In this document: positions 35,680 through 45,993 of the stretch, piece by piece
How the letters are laid out: the number at the start of each line of letters is the position of its first letter
Numbering within the stretch: position 1 is the stretch's first letter
Origin: Lepidodermella squamata
Taxonomy: Eukaryota; Gastrotricha
Assembly: GCA_047495785.1 (NCBI GenBank)
Contig: JBLDXI010000003.1
Location: 3,534,001 to 3,598,000, forward strand
Direction: 5' to 3'
DNA length: 64,000 bases
Program-made: the position numbers and the translations under genes
The notes under the pieces: generated by a model
Database searches by the model: none
Told to the model about the DNA's origin: nothing
The model's input: the letters and a program-made list of their open reading frames with translations, nothing else

Positions 35680-36044
35680 TTTGGGAGAAAAAAATTAGAA
35701 ATGAGATGATAACGAAAATCAAAGCTGAATCGTGACGGAAAAACAAGTCCGAATTTGTTTAACATGGTGCATGTAATATTGTAATATTGAAAATAAAATA
35801 TGGCGTAAATTTTGCAATCTGTGAACTGTTTTTACCGATTGGACCTCAAAGGCAGTGGAAAACCGAAAATAATAGAATGAGATAGCACTGCGGAGAGGAT
35901 TATAATTAACCTGCTTTGTGCGTGAAATGTGGGGGAAATTAGCGATTCCAACTTGGCAGTTGCTCTAATTAGGGGTTTCCAGCTTTCGTGATATATGGGT
36001 CAATCTTGGCCCGTGGCTTTGGACTGTAAAAAGGCTCTGAAAAT
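35680..36044. other. Promoter-side spacer
   Basis: Upstream of the VIT/vWA gene (leftward). No clear motif; ends at the inverted-repeat element. Confidence 0.4.
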
Positions 36045-37392
36045 ATCTATATGGGTGATTCCACCGTTACGGACAGAGGTTTCGTGTCAGTTTGAAATTT
36101 TCGAAATAATTTCTTGTTAAAACTGTAAGCATTCATCACTTGGATTTTTTACCAAGCTTTACCAATGACTTCCTGGTCATTTAAAAAAAACGTTTGTACC
36201 AGTTTGATCATTTTTAATTGGACAGTGACCTAATATATGAGCCCGTTACGGACAGAGGTGCTTTGTACACCGAAAACGTACCCCTTTTTTGAGAAAGAAT
36301 CTGTAATCAAATTGTTGTGGGATTCAGCATTATTTCATTCCAAAGCATTGTTAATATGATCAAAAAGAAAAAACACGAGTTATTTTGTACTCGACAAACA
36401 TGGTTATGGCTATAGCTGAGTTGAAGTCCGTTACGGACAGAGATTGCCATTTCGTTACGGACAGAGGTATTTGACAGTGTCAAATTCGTCTATAAAAAAA
36501 GTTCTGATCATTATTCTGATTGAAGATTCCGAATCTACGGGTCTGATTACCCTAGGTATGATCAATAAACGTTATCGCGGGGTCATTGGGAACTCAGGGG
36601 TGAGGTGCTAACACACCTACCCAAAAACAGGTGTTTTGCACCCAATTGCAAGGGAAACAGCCAAGAATCAACATGTAAATTAATTTTTTTTATAATACCG
36701 TTAAATAATCCAGCAAAACTCATTGGTTATCAATTACGTTAACTAAATCGACCAAGGCGAGTTCAATTCTTCAATCAGATTTTTATTATCTGTCACCGCC
36801 TTCAACCCATCCCATTTTTATAAATTTGTCTTTTTTTCGTAAAAGGCGCGATTCTCTGTCCGTAACGGGTGGGTGGGACTCTAACTACGTGGGCTGGTGA
36901 AGCTCAAGAGGTCTCATTTGAAGCGTCTAAGCGGCTAGGAATAAGGAAAATTCACTATTCACCATTTAGCGCAGTTGTCTTGTCAAAAAAATTGAAAATG
37001 TGAGAAAACGTTACAGACAGAGATATTTTGACAGGTTGGTCAAATATTACGCAACGAACAATTTTAAAAAGCATGACACCGGATGTCACATTGATTTTTG
37101 AAGCCTTGTGCCCCATGTTAGTCAAAAAACAACTCGCCGGTTAGGGCAGTATGTATGTATTTCAACTAAACCGCTCTGAAAAATGTTTAAAATAGCATTG
37201 ATTTTTGATAAAAATATTGGGTTACGCAATCGTGTCAAAATGTCAAAAAATTGTCCAGAATTCCATAGAAAATCACGAAATCACACAGCCTGGGTCAAGA
37301 GCTATCTGACGATATGCAATACATGGTCTGAATGTGAAATTTATAAATCGATGAAAAGTGATGTTTTCTCGTGGAATCACCCATATTGCACC
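36045..37392. mobile_element. Terminal-inverted-repeat element with GTTACGGACAGAG repeats
   Basis: The ends are inverted: ATATGGGTGATTCCAC near 36048-36063 and GTGGAATCACCCATAT near 37373-37388. Inside, the word GTTACGGACAGAG occurs directly at about 36065, 36245, 36430 and 36455, inverted near 36853 (CTCTGTCCGTAAC), and once more, changed, near 37010 (GTTACAGACAGAG). No protein with a transposase signature is seen, so this is probably non-autonomous. Confidence 0.6.
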
Positions 37393-37784
37393 ACTAAAAT
37401 TGAAATTCCACCTCTGAATTTAGCGATCTCTCGACATATCAACTTCACTGATTTGTAACATCGATAATTGGAATCGATATTCGATCTGCAGGATGAACCG
37501 CCTTGAAAACGCTGGATTCTATTCAATTTTGACACGGGAATAGGTGCTGATGGTGACAAAAATTCCCCAACAAGGTATTCTTGACCGATGATAGCAATCC
37601 TCTTTCCTTGTTATTATAGCGGAATGTTTGAAGTCTGAGCAAATTCTACACCAACATGACGATTTTATTAAATAACTGTGAAGAAACAGAAATGAAAATA
37701 AGACCAATAATATATCTAAAAGAGGCAGTTTTCACGTGGTCTAATAGCGATCTAAAGGAGTGGAAGAACAGCTAGGTCTGAGAT
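37393..37784. other. Spacer
   Basis: Between the inverted-repeat element and the 3' end of a small minus-strand gene. No gene recognised. Confidence 0.45.
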
Positions 37785-38490
37785 TTATTCGCTTGCTTCA
37801 TGCTTCTTTTTGGCGCTTCGTTGCTTCTTCTTTTTCTTCCCGTCCTGGTTCGACGAAGCCCGCTTGTCCCTTTTACCCGACTTCTTCGATTTCGGGCTCT
37901 TTTTCTCCTTCTTCTTCTTCTTGTCGGCCTTCTTTTCAGATGACGGATGCTTCTTAGTTCGCAACCGTTTACGAGTAACCGTCACCTCCGAATAGGACTT
38001 ATCATCTTTCATCGCCTCGGAAAAGCCAGACACCTCAACTTCAGCTCGTTCGTAGGCTTTAACTCGCTTGTTCTTCCTGCCCTTGCCGTCTTCCTTCTTC
38101 TTGCCAATCGAGTTATCTTCCCATTCGTATTCGAAATTCAACTCCTCGCTGTAGGACTGCTTCTCGGCATACCCGCCGGCACGGTGGCGTTTCGTAGACT
38201 TTTTCCGATTTTTATCACCCGCTTCTGGTTTGTGTTGCTTTCGAAGCGTCTTCTCAATCGCTTTGTTACTCTTTTTTGTCGCGTCGAACAACGAGCCAAG
38301 ATCGAAAAAGTCACCGCCTTCGGATTTTTTCGGCGACAAATTCGAACCGTCAGAATCTGAATCGAATCCGAATGAATATACCTCGGCTGGAAAAATGGAA
38401 AAAAAATTAATTAAATTTCAGGAATTATACAAACAATGCAATACCCAGCAAAAATGCGGCAATCACCGCTAAAACCGAAATCGCCCTCAT
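37785..38490 (-). CDS. Secreted Lys/Ser-rich protein, 215 aa
   Basis: Exons 38490-38445 and 38386-37785. A signal peptide (MRAISVLAVIAAFLLA) leads into EVYSFGFDSDSDGS, an acidic start, followed by Lys-rich sequence (KKSNKAIEKTLRKQHK) and a C-terminal third that is mostly Lys, Arg and Ser (KKADKKKKKEKKSPKSKKSG). The first-intron position and phase match those of the other Lys/Ser-rich secreted genes, but the sequence is not clearly homologous beyond composition. The minus strand reads CACGCGACC at 38587-38579, 89 bp before the ATG. Function unknown. Confidence 0.78.
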
Positions 38491-39327
38491 TTCAACCAAA
38501 ATTGAACACCTGAATAAAATTCCTAGTAGTAAAACAATTAAAATGTTTTTTACGATTCGATGATGAATGGGGTGAACCGGTCGCGTGCCAGCTTTTTCGC
38601 ACGTGCTAAGTTCGAATTATGAATCAATGAAAGATAACAGCCTTATTTTCCTGGAACTGGACACTAATCTGTGTCTATTTTCCCCAAATATTCCATATTT
38701 GCCGCGGCATCAAATACGATTCATCCTTAGAATTAATTAATTTTTTATGGGAAATATTCTTGGTTGTAATTTCTGAGATTTGTATCATTTATAGAGTCAA
38801 ATGACAGTGAAGTTTGCGGCCTTTGAAACCGTGTGAAATTTGATGGAGTAGTCGATTGCAATCAGTTAGCTTTCGAACTTCGAAATGCTTGCGCCGATAA
38901 TGAAACTCCTTGGCTGATAACTTCGAAAAATTGGAAGGATATATCCATCATCTCAGAACTAATTGGAATACCAAGCGCGCTTAACTCATTAATTTGCGGC
39001 AGCGAAAACAAGAATTATCAGAATTTCTGCGTCTGACGGTTAGCAATGTCAAGCTTGCATGCCCTATTCCGCGACCTTTTATTCCCAAAACAGCATTTCG
39101 ATAGCTCAACTTTTCTCTCTTTCTCTCCTATTATTTTTGGACTAATAAACGGAATGTCTCTCTCCTACTAGGTGACAAAAAAGACAAGGATTAAATCAAT
39201 AGGTATATTTATTGCACCAAATCTCAAAAACATAACAAGCATCACGGCATGGTTCAACAATACCAAATACATATCACTGCATCAGTTTGTCGAGCTCTCG
39301 AGCCCAAATGATGACAGAATTTCAAGC
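38491..39327. other. Spacer with promoter of the Lys/Ser-rich gene
   Basis: The left end contains the CACGCGACC word (38579-38587, minus strand). A short plus-strand open frame at 38833-39036 has no initiator ATG at its head and no partner exons that I could confirm. The right end is the 3' flank of the next minus-strand gene. Confidence 0.45.
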
Positions 39328-40529
39328 TTAGTGGTTGTAGCCACCTTTCTTACCACCCTTCTTTTCGGCCTTCTTTTCGGTCTTCTTGCCGGTCTTCTTG
39401 GCAGCCTTCTCGCCCTTCTTTGGGCTGGCGTTCTTTTCTTGGTAGCTGCCAGAAGCCGAAGCCCTGAAGTTGTGGGTGGCGCGTTCAGCAGAGGCATTAG
39501 CGCGTTTTCGGCCGTGCTTGGCCGAGGCCTTACGGGTGTGGGCAGAGTCAGAGACGGCGGTCTTCTTGTTGCCGGCCTTGTACTTGCGAGCGTTGCGCGA
39601 GTCCCGGGCGGCGGAGGCCGAGGCTCGGCGTTTGTGGGCCTTGTTGCGATTCGCCTTCTTCGAGGCAGCGGCAGCCGAGGCAACAGACTCGCGAGTAGCG
39701 TAGTCAGCAGAGTGGGCCTTGCGGTTCTTCTTGCCCTTGGACTTCTTGGCGGTCTTCTTGCGGCTGGTAGTAGCGGCATCTCCGAAATCGAAATCGAAAG
39801 CAAAGTCATCGAAAGCAGCTCCTTCACTCGCCTTGTTGACCTTGTTGTGGCCCTTGTCGGTGAAGGTCTTCTTCTTGAACTCGATCACTTCGCCGGCCTT
39901 GTCGCGGGCCTGGTCCTTGGCGAGCGCAGCCTTGCGCTTGTGGTCGGCGCGGCCATGCTTCTTGTTGCGCTTGTGCTTCTCGGCAGCGGCAGCAGCGCCA
40001 GAGTCGGCGTAGGCGTTGTCGTGCTTCGCGGAGGCAGCGGAGTCGCTTTCACGGCGTTTGCGGCCGTGGCGCTTGCTGCCGGCCTTGGACTTCTTGCGGT
40101 CGTAGGCAGAGTCGCGCTTGCCAGCCGAGGCGTAGGTGGCCGAGGCGCGTTCGCGGCTGGCCGATCGGGTCTTGATCAGCTTGCGCTTGTCGCTGGTCTT
40201 CTTGTTGTGGGAAGCATCAGCCGAGGCGTAGTGGGCGGCGGCGGAATCTTGTTCAGCAGAGGCGGATTTGCGGTCGTAGGTGTCGCGGTGGGCGACCGAG
40301 GCGGCGAAAAAGGCCTTGCGACCGCCTTTCTTGTTGCCACCCTTCTTCACACCCTTGTCGTAGCCACCCTCATGACCACCTTTTTTCACGCCTTTGCCTT
40401 TATTACCGTAATCACCGCCAGCCGAGACTAAAATACAGATGACTTGGATACAAAAATTGAAAAATTCATGAAACTTATACCAGCAGCTGCGAAGATAACA
40501 ATAACGGCCAAAGCAAGGTAGATTCGCAT
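39328..40529 (-). CDS. Secreted Lys/Ala/Ser-rich protein, 382 aa
   Basis: Exons 40529-40481 and 40427-39328. Signal peptide MRIYLALAVIVIFAAAV, then SAGGDYGNKGKG. The body is Lys-, Ala-, Ser- and Tyr-rich (SVAHRDTYDRKSASAEQDSA; YASAGKRDSAYDRKKSKAG) and closely parallels the protein at 18431-19786, including the VIEFKKKTFTDKGHNKVNK block, but it has a shorter C-terminal Lys/Gly region and an acidic insert (GAAFDDFAFDFDFGDAAT). Exon 1 length (49 nt) and intron phase are identical in both. The pair is about 20 kb apart with the LamG-like and VIT/vWA genes between. Matrix or adhesive role is inferred from composition. Confidence 0.85.
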
Positions 40530-41582
40530 GGTTCTTAAAATCAGTAACAAACTATATAAAAAAAGAGCGAAATCAGCTGTGAACACAGGTATGAGCCTTT
40601 ATTGATGAAATAGTTGTAATTGAAAAATGAAATTAATGGATATATTTTGACGCTTGGTGGGCCGTTTAAATAAGCAGCGCTTAATGGCTGGCCGACGTGT
40701 TGCGCAACCATGTCGGTGTCGAACGAACAAATGCATATTTTCCGATACTCTGCGGACGCGTGCGAGCTCCGCTGTCCGCGGAAAATATTTTCATCAGTAC
40801 GGGAGAGGCCGCTTTTTTCAAAATAGATTCATTGATTAAAAAAGTTGAACAATCATGTTCAAATCAACCATCAACGTGTTAATCACTCGAGCTCGAGAAA
40901 AAAAAAAAATATCATTTCATTTTTCGGTATATGGCTTCGCTCGCTGCGTCAGGGAAATTTTCGGGCAGTAACTACATAAGCAACCTTGGCTTCAACGAAG
41001 CTATTAATATCGGTATTAAAGGTCCAGTTTTCACATTTCAGCAGTCATTTCTGGATTTTTGTAGCAAATGATACCTAAGAAATTGTTTCCGCAGTTGATC
41101 GCGATCATCGCTTGCCGTTTTTCCTTAACAACGATTCAAGGACCCAGCATCCAGGAAAAATAATAATAAAATAAACATTCATTATTTAATATCATCTGCC
41201 CATTTCTTATCCTTTCTGCAATCGATAATGAATAAGCAATCATGAATCATGAAAAATCGGTTGTCGTCGGCTCTGGCGGTGCCTTGAATACGAAAAAATT
41301 CAGCAAGACGAGTATTTTATTAGAAAAATTATTCCCTCGGTTCGGCTTGAGGTGCATCTTCAGAGACAGTTTGATGACAAAAATTATATGATTCCTGAGG
41401 AAAATTCGGCTAAGCAGGATATTTTAATTTAAATTGGAATAATTTAATTAGACGATGTCCCAAATAAAAGTCCCTCAATTTTGTTCTGCTTTTTGTTACC
41501 TTTTCATCAAGACCATCAACACTATCAATGGTGCCGTAAAATTGTATCTATGAAATAAATAGATACACCTTCGTTAGATGGC
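40530..41582. other. Spacer with GC-rich promoter block
   Basis: About 40690-40800 is GC-rich with GTTGCGCAACC and other palindromic words, upstream of the minus-strand Lys/Ala/Ser-rich gene. The rest is AT-rich with no gene seen. Confidence 0.4.
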
Positions 41583-41832
41583 CCGAACGAATATTCATAC
41601 ATTATTTCTCGGGTATTTCTGCAGTTAATTTGAAATTAATTTGAAAATCTCAGAACATGTTCGGTAAAAACCCTAAAAATGACCTGAACTTTGGCCTCGG
41701 AAGCCTCGGACATTTTTAGATATTTCTGTCTATTTCTTAGGGGTTACTGACATTTTTCAGGGATTTTTTTGGGATTTCAAATTAATGGCAGAAATACCCG
41801 GGTAATGATGTATAAATTTTTGTTCGCGGATG
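41583..41832. repeat. Small fold-back element
   Basis: Inverted arms: the left arm reads CGAACGAATATTCATACATT then CGGGTATTTCTGC (about 41586-41625), and the right arm the complement, GCAGAAATACCCGGGTAATG then a run ending TTGTTCGCG (about 41791-41829). The centre also pairs in part. No coding sequence. Likely a short MITE. Confidence 0.5.
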
Positions 41833-42474
41833 TTTTAGCAGAAATTTATTTAGAAAATTACACCGCAAGTAAGATTTCACCGCAGTAACCGTAGGATTTA
41901 TTATTAGAAAAAATTCCGATTTGAAATTGCAAAGCTTAAATTAGTAGATTGTTGATTCTGCTTTCTTCAATTTTCAGGCGGCGTAATTCGATTTAATTGT
42001 GTCCGAAATTAGATCAAAAAATATTCAAATGATGAAAACTCAAAATGTTTGTGGAAATTAAGATGTATCGATCCAAATATAGACAATTTCATGTCTAATA
42101 TGAATAATAGTATGGTCAAGCACAAACAAACAAGCTCGTGCTATTAATAATCTAGCACGTTCCGCCTTTTGGAATTCGACCTTGAATAATGAATAAATGC
42201 CACGTGATATTGAAAATTTTAGGAGACACGCGACCCGTTCCGCACCGACGCCCGAGTAGCGCCTTAGCGCGCCCGGCTACGCAAAACCACAGTTGCGTAA
42301 CACGTTCAGCCACACGCGCCCTTTAAAACAAGTCGAACCCCGTCTCACGGTTCATTGACGAGAATTCAATCATTCACTTTCATTACAAGCATTTCAGCTT
42401 TGAAATTGAGGTGTTTTAAAAGAAATTTTTAATTTATTTTTCAATTTTCGTCCTAGATTTTTTTTATACTCAAA
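41833..42474. promoter_or_regulatory. Promoter region of Lys/Ser-rich gene
   Basis: The last 250 bp before the ATG at 42475 are GC-rich, with CACGCGACC at 42227-42235 and GTTGCGTAACACG near 42292-42304, and a possible TTTAAAA core near 42322. Earlier sequence is AT-rich. Confidence 0.4.
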
Positions 42475-44392
42475 ATGAGGATCGCCCTCACTATCGCCGT
42501 AGCGGCATTTTCTTTAGGTAATTTCTGAACAATTATTGACCTGTTTTAAACGAATTATTTTTTCAGTCGCCGTTTACGCCAATGGAGCTGAAAAGCAAGA
42601 CGCGATTAACGCGAAGGCCATCACCAACCTCGCCAATCTGCCTGGTGCTTCCGGGGCGGCTGCTGCTGCTTCTGGCAAGGATGGATTGAGCCAATTCACG
42701 AGCGGAGGCGGCGCTGCCGGCGCTGCTATCACTGGCGGTACTGGATCGCTGACGGATTTGGGCAAGAACCAGGCGAACACGCAGGCGGCTGGTGGAATCA
42801 GCCAGAACAACCAGTTTACGGCCGGCCTCAGCCAGTTCGGCAGTCCTGACGCCGCCAAGGAAGGTATCACCAGCAAGATTGTACCCGCCAGTGCCAAGAA
42901 GCCGGCTGATAGCGAACCGGAGAGCAAGAGCGAGGAGTCAGCCGCCAGTGAAAAGTCCGAGGCGAGCGAGAAGTCGTCGGCAAGTGAGAAGTCGTCGCCT
43001 GAATCAGCGCCGCAACCCAAGAAGAAGACCGCTGCGGTGCGCAAACCCGAGCCGAGGAAACCTGCGCCGAAGGATACCGAAGAAGAAAGCGAATCGCCGT
43101 CGTCCGAAGAAGAGAAGCCGCGTGCGGCGAAGAAGGAGGTCAGGAAGCAGCGCAAACCCAAGCAAGTCAAGCCAGCTAGGAAGGCGAAGAAGGAAACTTC
43201 GGAAGATAACGACTGGAAGCAGTTCTTGAACAGCGGCGACAGCGATTTCGATATCAAGAAATACAAGGCGGGTAAGAAGGCCCAACGCGCGAAGAAGGTT
43301 GAGAGCAAGTCCAAGTCCAAGTCGTCCAAGTCCAAGTCGGAGAGCAAGTCGTCGCCTGAATCAGCCTCGAAATCGTCGCCAGAGGAGCCCAAGCGCAAGC
43401 CCAAGGCCAAGGGCAAGGTGATCCGCCTCAAGTCAGCCGGTCCCAAGGTGCAATCAGTCTCCTACAGCGCCAAGAGCAAGGAGTCGGCGAAGATCAAGGA
43501 GAACAAGAAGAAGTTCGCTGCTAAGAAGGTTTCCATTTCTGAGAAGACCCGCCACAGCAAGAGCAGCTCCGAGCACACCAAGGCGGATGCGAAGAAGAAG
43601 TCTGCCAAGGAGAAGCTCGACATCGCCGTCAGCGCCACTGTTGAAGACAAGAAGTCGAAGAAGGACGCGAAGAAGTCGTGGAAGAAGAAGGCGAGCAGCC
43701 AGCGCAAGAAGTACGCCAAGCACTCGCGATCTGACAAAGCGTCCGCCGAAGCCAAGTCCAAGAGCGAAAAGGCCAGGATCCGCGCCCGTGGCAAGTTCAA
43801 CAAGCACGGCAAGAACAACCAGGAGAATGAGCTTGACGCTGGCACTGAAAACACGCGCAATACTGACAACATCCAGTTCTCCCGCAACACCGACAAGGGC
43901 CAGGACAAGACGTGGACCAAGAGCAAGGGCAAGACCAACAACGAGTTCGGCGAAGGTGCTGCCCTGAGCGGTTCGATCGAGGCGAAGGCGTCGAAGAAGA
44001 GCGCCAAGGCGAGCAAGAAGAGCAAGAGCAAGGGCACCAAGGCGCGCAAGTCGGCTGCCTCGGAGAAGGCCAGCTACTCGTCTGGCCAGCACGACAAGAA
44101 GCGGAAGCAGAAGGCCCGCCTCAGCGCTGACGTCAAGTACAGCAAGGGCAAGAAGTACGCCAGTGCCGACTACAAGAACAAGAAGAAGGCGAGCGAGAGC
44201 GCCTCGACCAAGAAGTCGAAGAAGGCCAGCAAGGCCAAGATCTCGGCCAAGTCCAAGTCCGTCTCGATCGAGTCGAAATCTGAAGTTTCGTACAGCAAGA
44301 GCGAGTCGCCGGCGCCCAAGCAGATCAAGAAGAAGGGCAAGGGCAAGGGCAAGAAAGGCAAAGGCAAGAAGGGCAAGAAGGTCTACAACTAG
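42475..44392 (+). CDS. Secreted Lys/Ser-rich protein, 622 aa
   Basis: Exons 42475-42517 and 42567-44392. Signal peptide MRIALTIAVAAFSLVAVYA. The first ~110 mature residues are Gly/Ala/Gln/Asn-rich and nearly uncharged (GASGAAAAASGKDGLSQFTS). The middle is Ser/Glu/Lys/Pro-rich (SEKSSASEKSSPESAPQPKK) and the last half is very Lys-rich with SAS/KASK motifs, ending KGKGKKGKGKKGKKVYN. AATAAA at 44547-44552. It shares composition, intron position and phase with the other Lys/Ser-rich secreted proteins but is the longest. Its three-zone layout (neutral, mixed charge, polycationic) suggests a phase-separating or matrix-forming protein; this is inference. Confidence 0.85.
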
Positions 44393-45300
44393 TCACTTCA
44401 AGCGCTACAACACAAAATGAACAGCTATAATCTATTCCCAGTGATCATTCGAAATTTTCGCTTCTATTCATGTGCGTCTCTTATTTTACATTGGCGCTGA
44501 GTTTATGAGCGATCATTTATTCTCTGCTTTATTATATCGATAACGAAATAAAAATGAACAATTTCTGCATCATCGTTGTTTTTATTATTTGCTATGAGTC
44601 GCTGTAACGCAATTAGTTAGCTGTAATCAACCAAGTTCGGAATATATTTTACAAATTCTTTTTCGACAGAAATCTCTCGGGTAAAATTCATTTTTTAATC
44701 CATTAGGCATACCGTAACGATGGGTAACTTTAGGCAAAACCCTAACCAGTAATAAAATTCTGGCCCAATAATGCATGTTGTATTTGATCTACCTACATTT
44801 CGGTGGTCGTTAATTTTCGATCTTTGAGATTTTGGGCTTGAATATTTATTTTCGGCCGCTGAGGGGAAAAAACTTAATTTATTGGTCAATTTAATTAAAT
44901 TTAATTAAAATAGAAACCCAAAAAGTTTGAATTTTAATTAGAATCAATTGTCGGTGCTTTTAATTTCGTAAAATTCTGGCAATATTCTCGCAAAAAACCG
45001 AATTCTTAGATCATACCGAAAATTCATCACCACCGAAAATTATTAGATATAGAGAAGATCATTCCCGTTATTTTTAATTAAAAAGATTTTTGACAATTCG
45101 AAAAGACTGGGCTTTTATTGGACTTCATAGCGGGTGTCTAAATTACCTTGAAAATCTTAAAAGGCTTTTTATCTGCGAAGCCTAGGGTGTCCAAGGTTAC
45201 CCTGTTTCAATTACGAGATGTTACGGTATTCCTCGGTATTCACTAGAATGATCATCATGAATGATAGTAGGATAACGTAAAAAAAGTTAATTTGTTTTCA
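44393..45300. other. Spacer
   Basis: 3' flank of the Lys/Ser-rich gene (polyadenylation signal at 44547-44552) and AT-rich sequence up to the convergent minus-strand gene. No gene seen. Confidence 0.5.
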
Positions 45301-45773
45301 CTAAAACGCTGATGTGTAGGCTGGTCGGCCAGCAGCGCCCGGTCCTGCTTCGGTCGGCTGACGCTGGCGGACACTGTCTGCTCCGACCCCATTACTAGTA
45401 TCAGTGCCATTAACATTGTTATTGATAGTTTCGAAGCCGCTTTGACGAGGCCACCACAAACCCGGGTTATTGCTACGATTCCGCCTGTCCCAAAATATCA
45501 GCACAACAATTCCGGCGGCGCACAAAATCCAAATTATCACAATGACCGGCACTACAATGTCCCAACGGAATGGCTCTGGCGTATTTATCTGAACAATTTA
45601 AACATTATTTTCCCGATTAAAAGTTTAATCTTCACCTCTTCACTGTTAATTCCTGACGTGGTATTTTTCGCCTGGGTTGTTGTTGTTAAATTTTTGACGA
45701 CACTGAGCCAAGTTCGCGTTACATAACTCGAAAAATTGCCAACCACTGCCGTTGTCACATTTTCGCTGCTCAT
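45301..45773 (-). CDS. Small single-pass membrane protein, 141 aa
   Basis: Exons 45773-45636 and 45588-45301 join in phase 0 (donor GAG|GTGAAG). The N-terminal ~55 residues are Ser/Thr-rich with several N-glycosylation sites (NVT, NFS, NLT, NTT) and no signal peptide. One membrane helix follows (VVPVIVIIWILCAAGIVVLIFW), then a polar tail of ~65 residues beginning DRRNRSNNPGLWWPRQSG. The glycosylation sites and the basic residues after the helix predict an outside N-terminus and inside C-terminus. No family recognised. Confidence 0.6.
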
Positions 45774-45993
45774 CTCTCGCCGAAAAAAATATAAGCTTCA
45801 AGCCTCGAAGAAAACTATTGCATTGCGTTAGGAATAAGATAGCAAACGGTAAGACGCTTTTGGTTCAATCGATTCGCGAAATCGATTCCGAACAATGCTT
45901 CTTATAAATTATTACCGATGATGCGAAACATTTTTTTATTTCTGCGATGATGATGAAACACAACAAAAATGGCGTGGGAGAAAGATTAGTCAG

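Noticed and set aside
38833-39036. 67-residue plus-strand frame with three Cys
   Set aside because: It starts at GTG, and no upstream signal-peptide exon or downstream exon could be joined with confidence.
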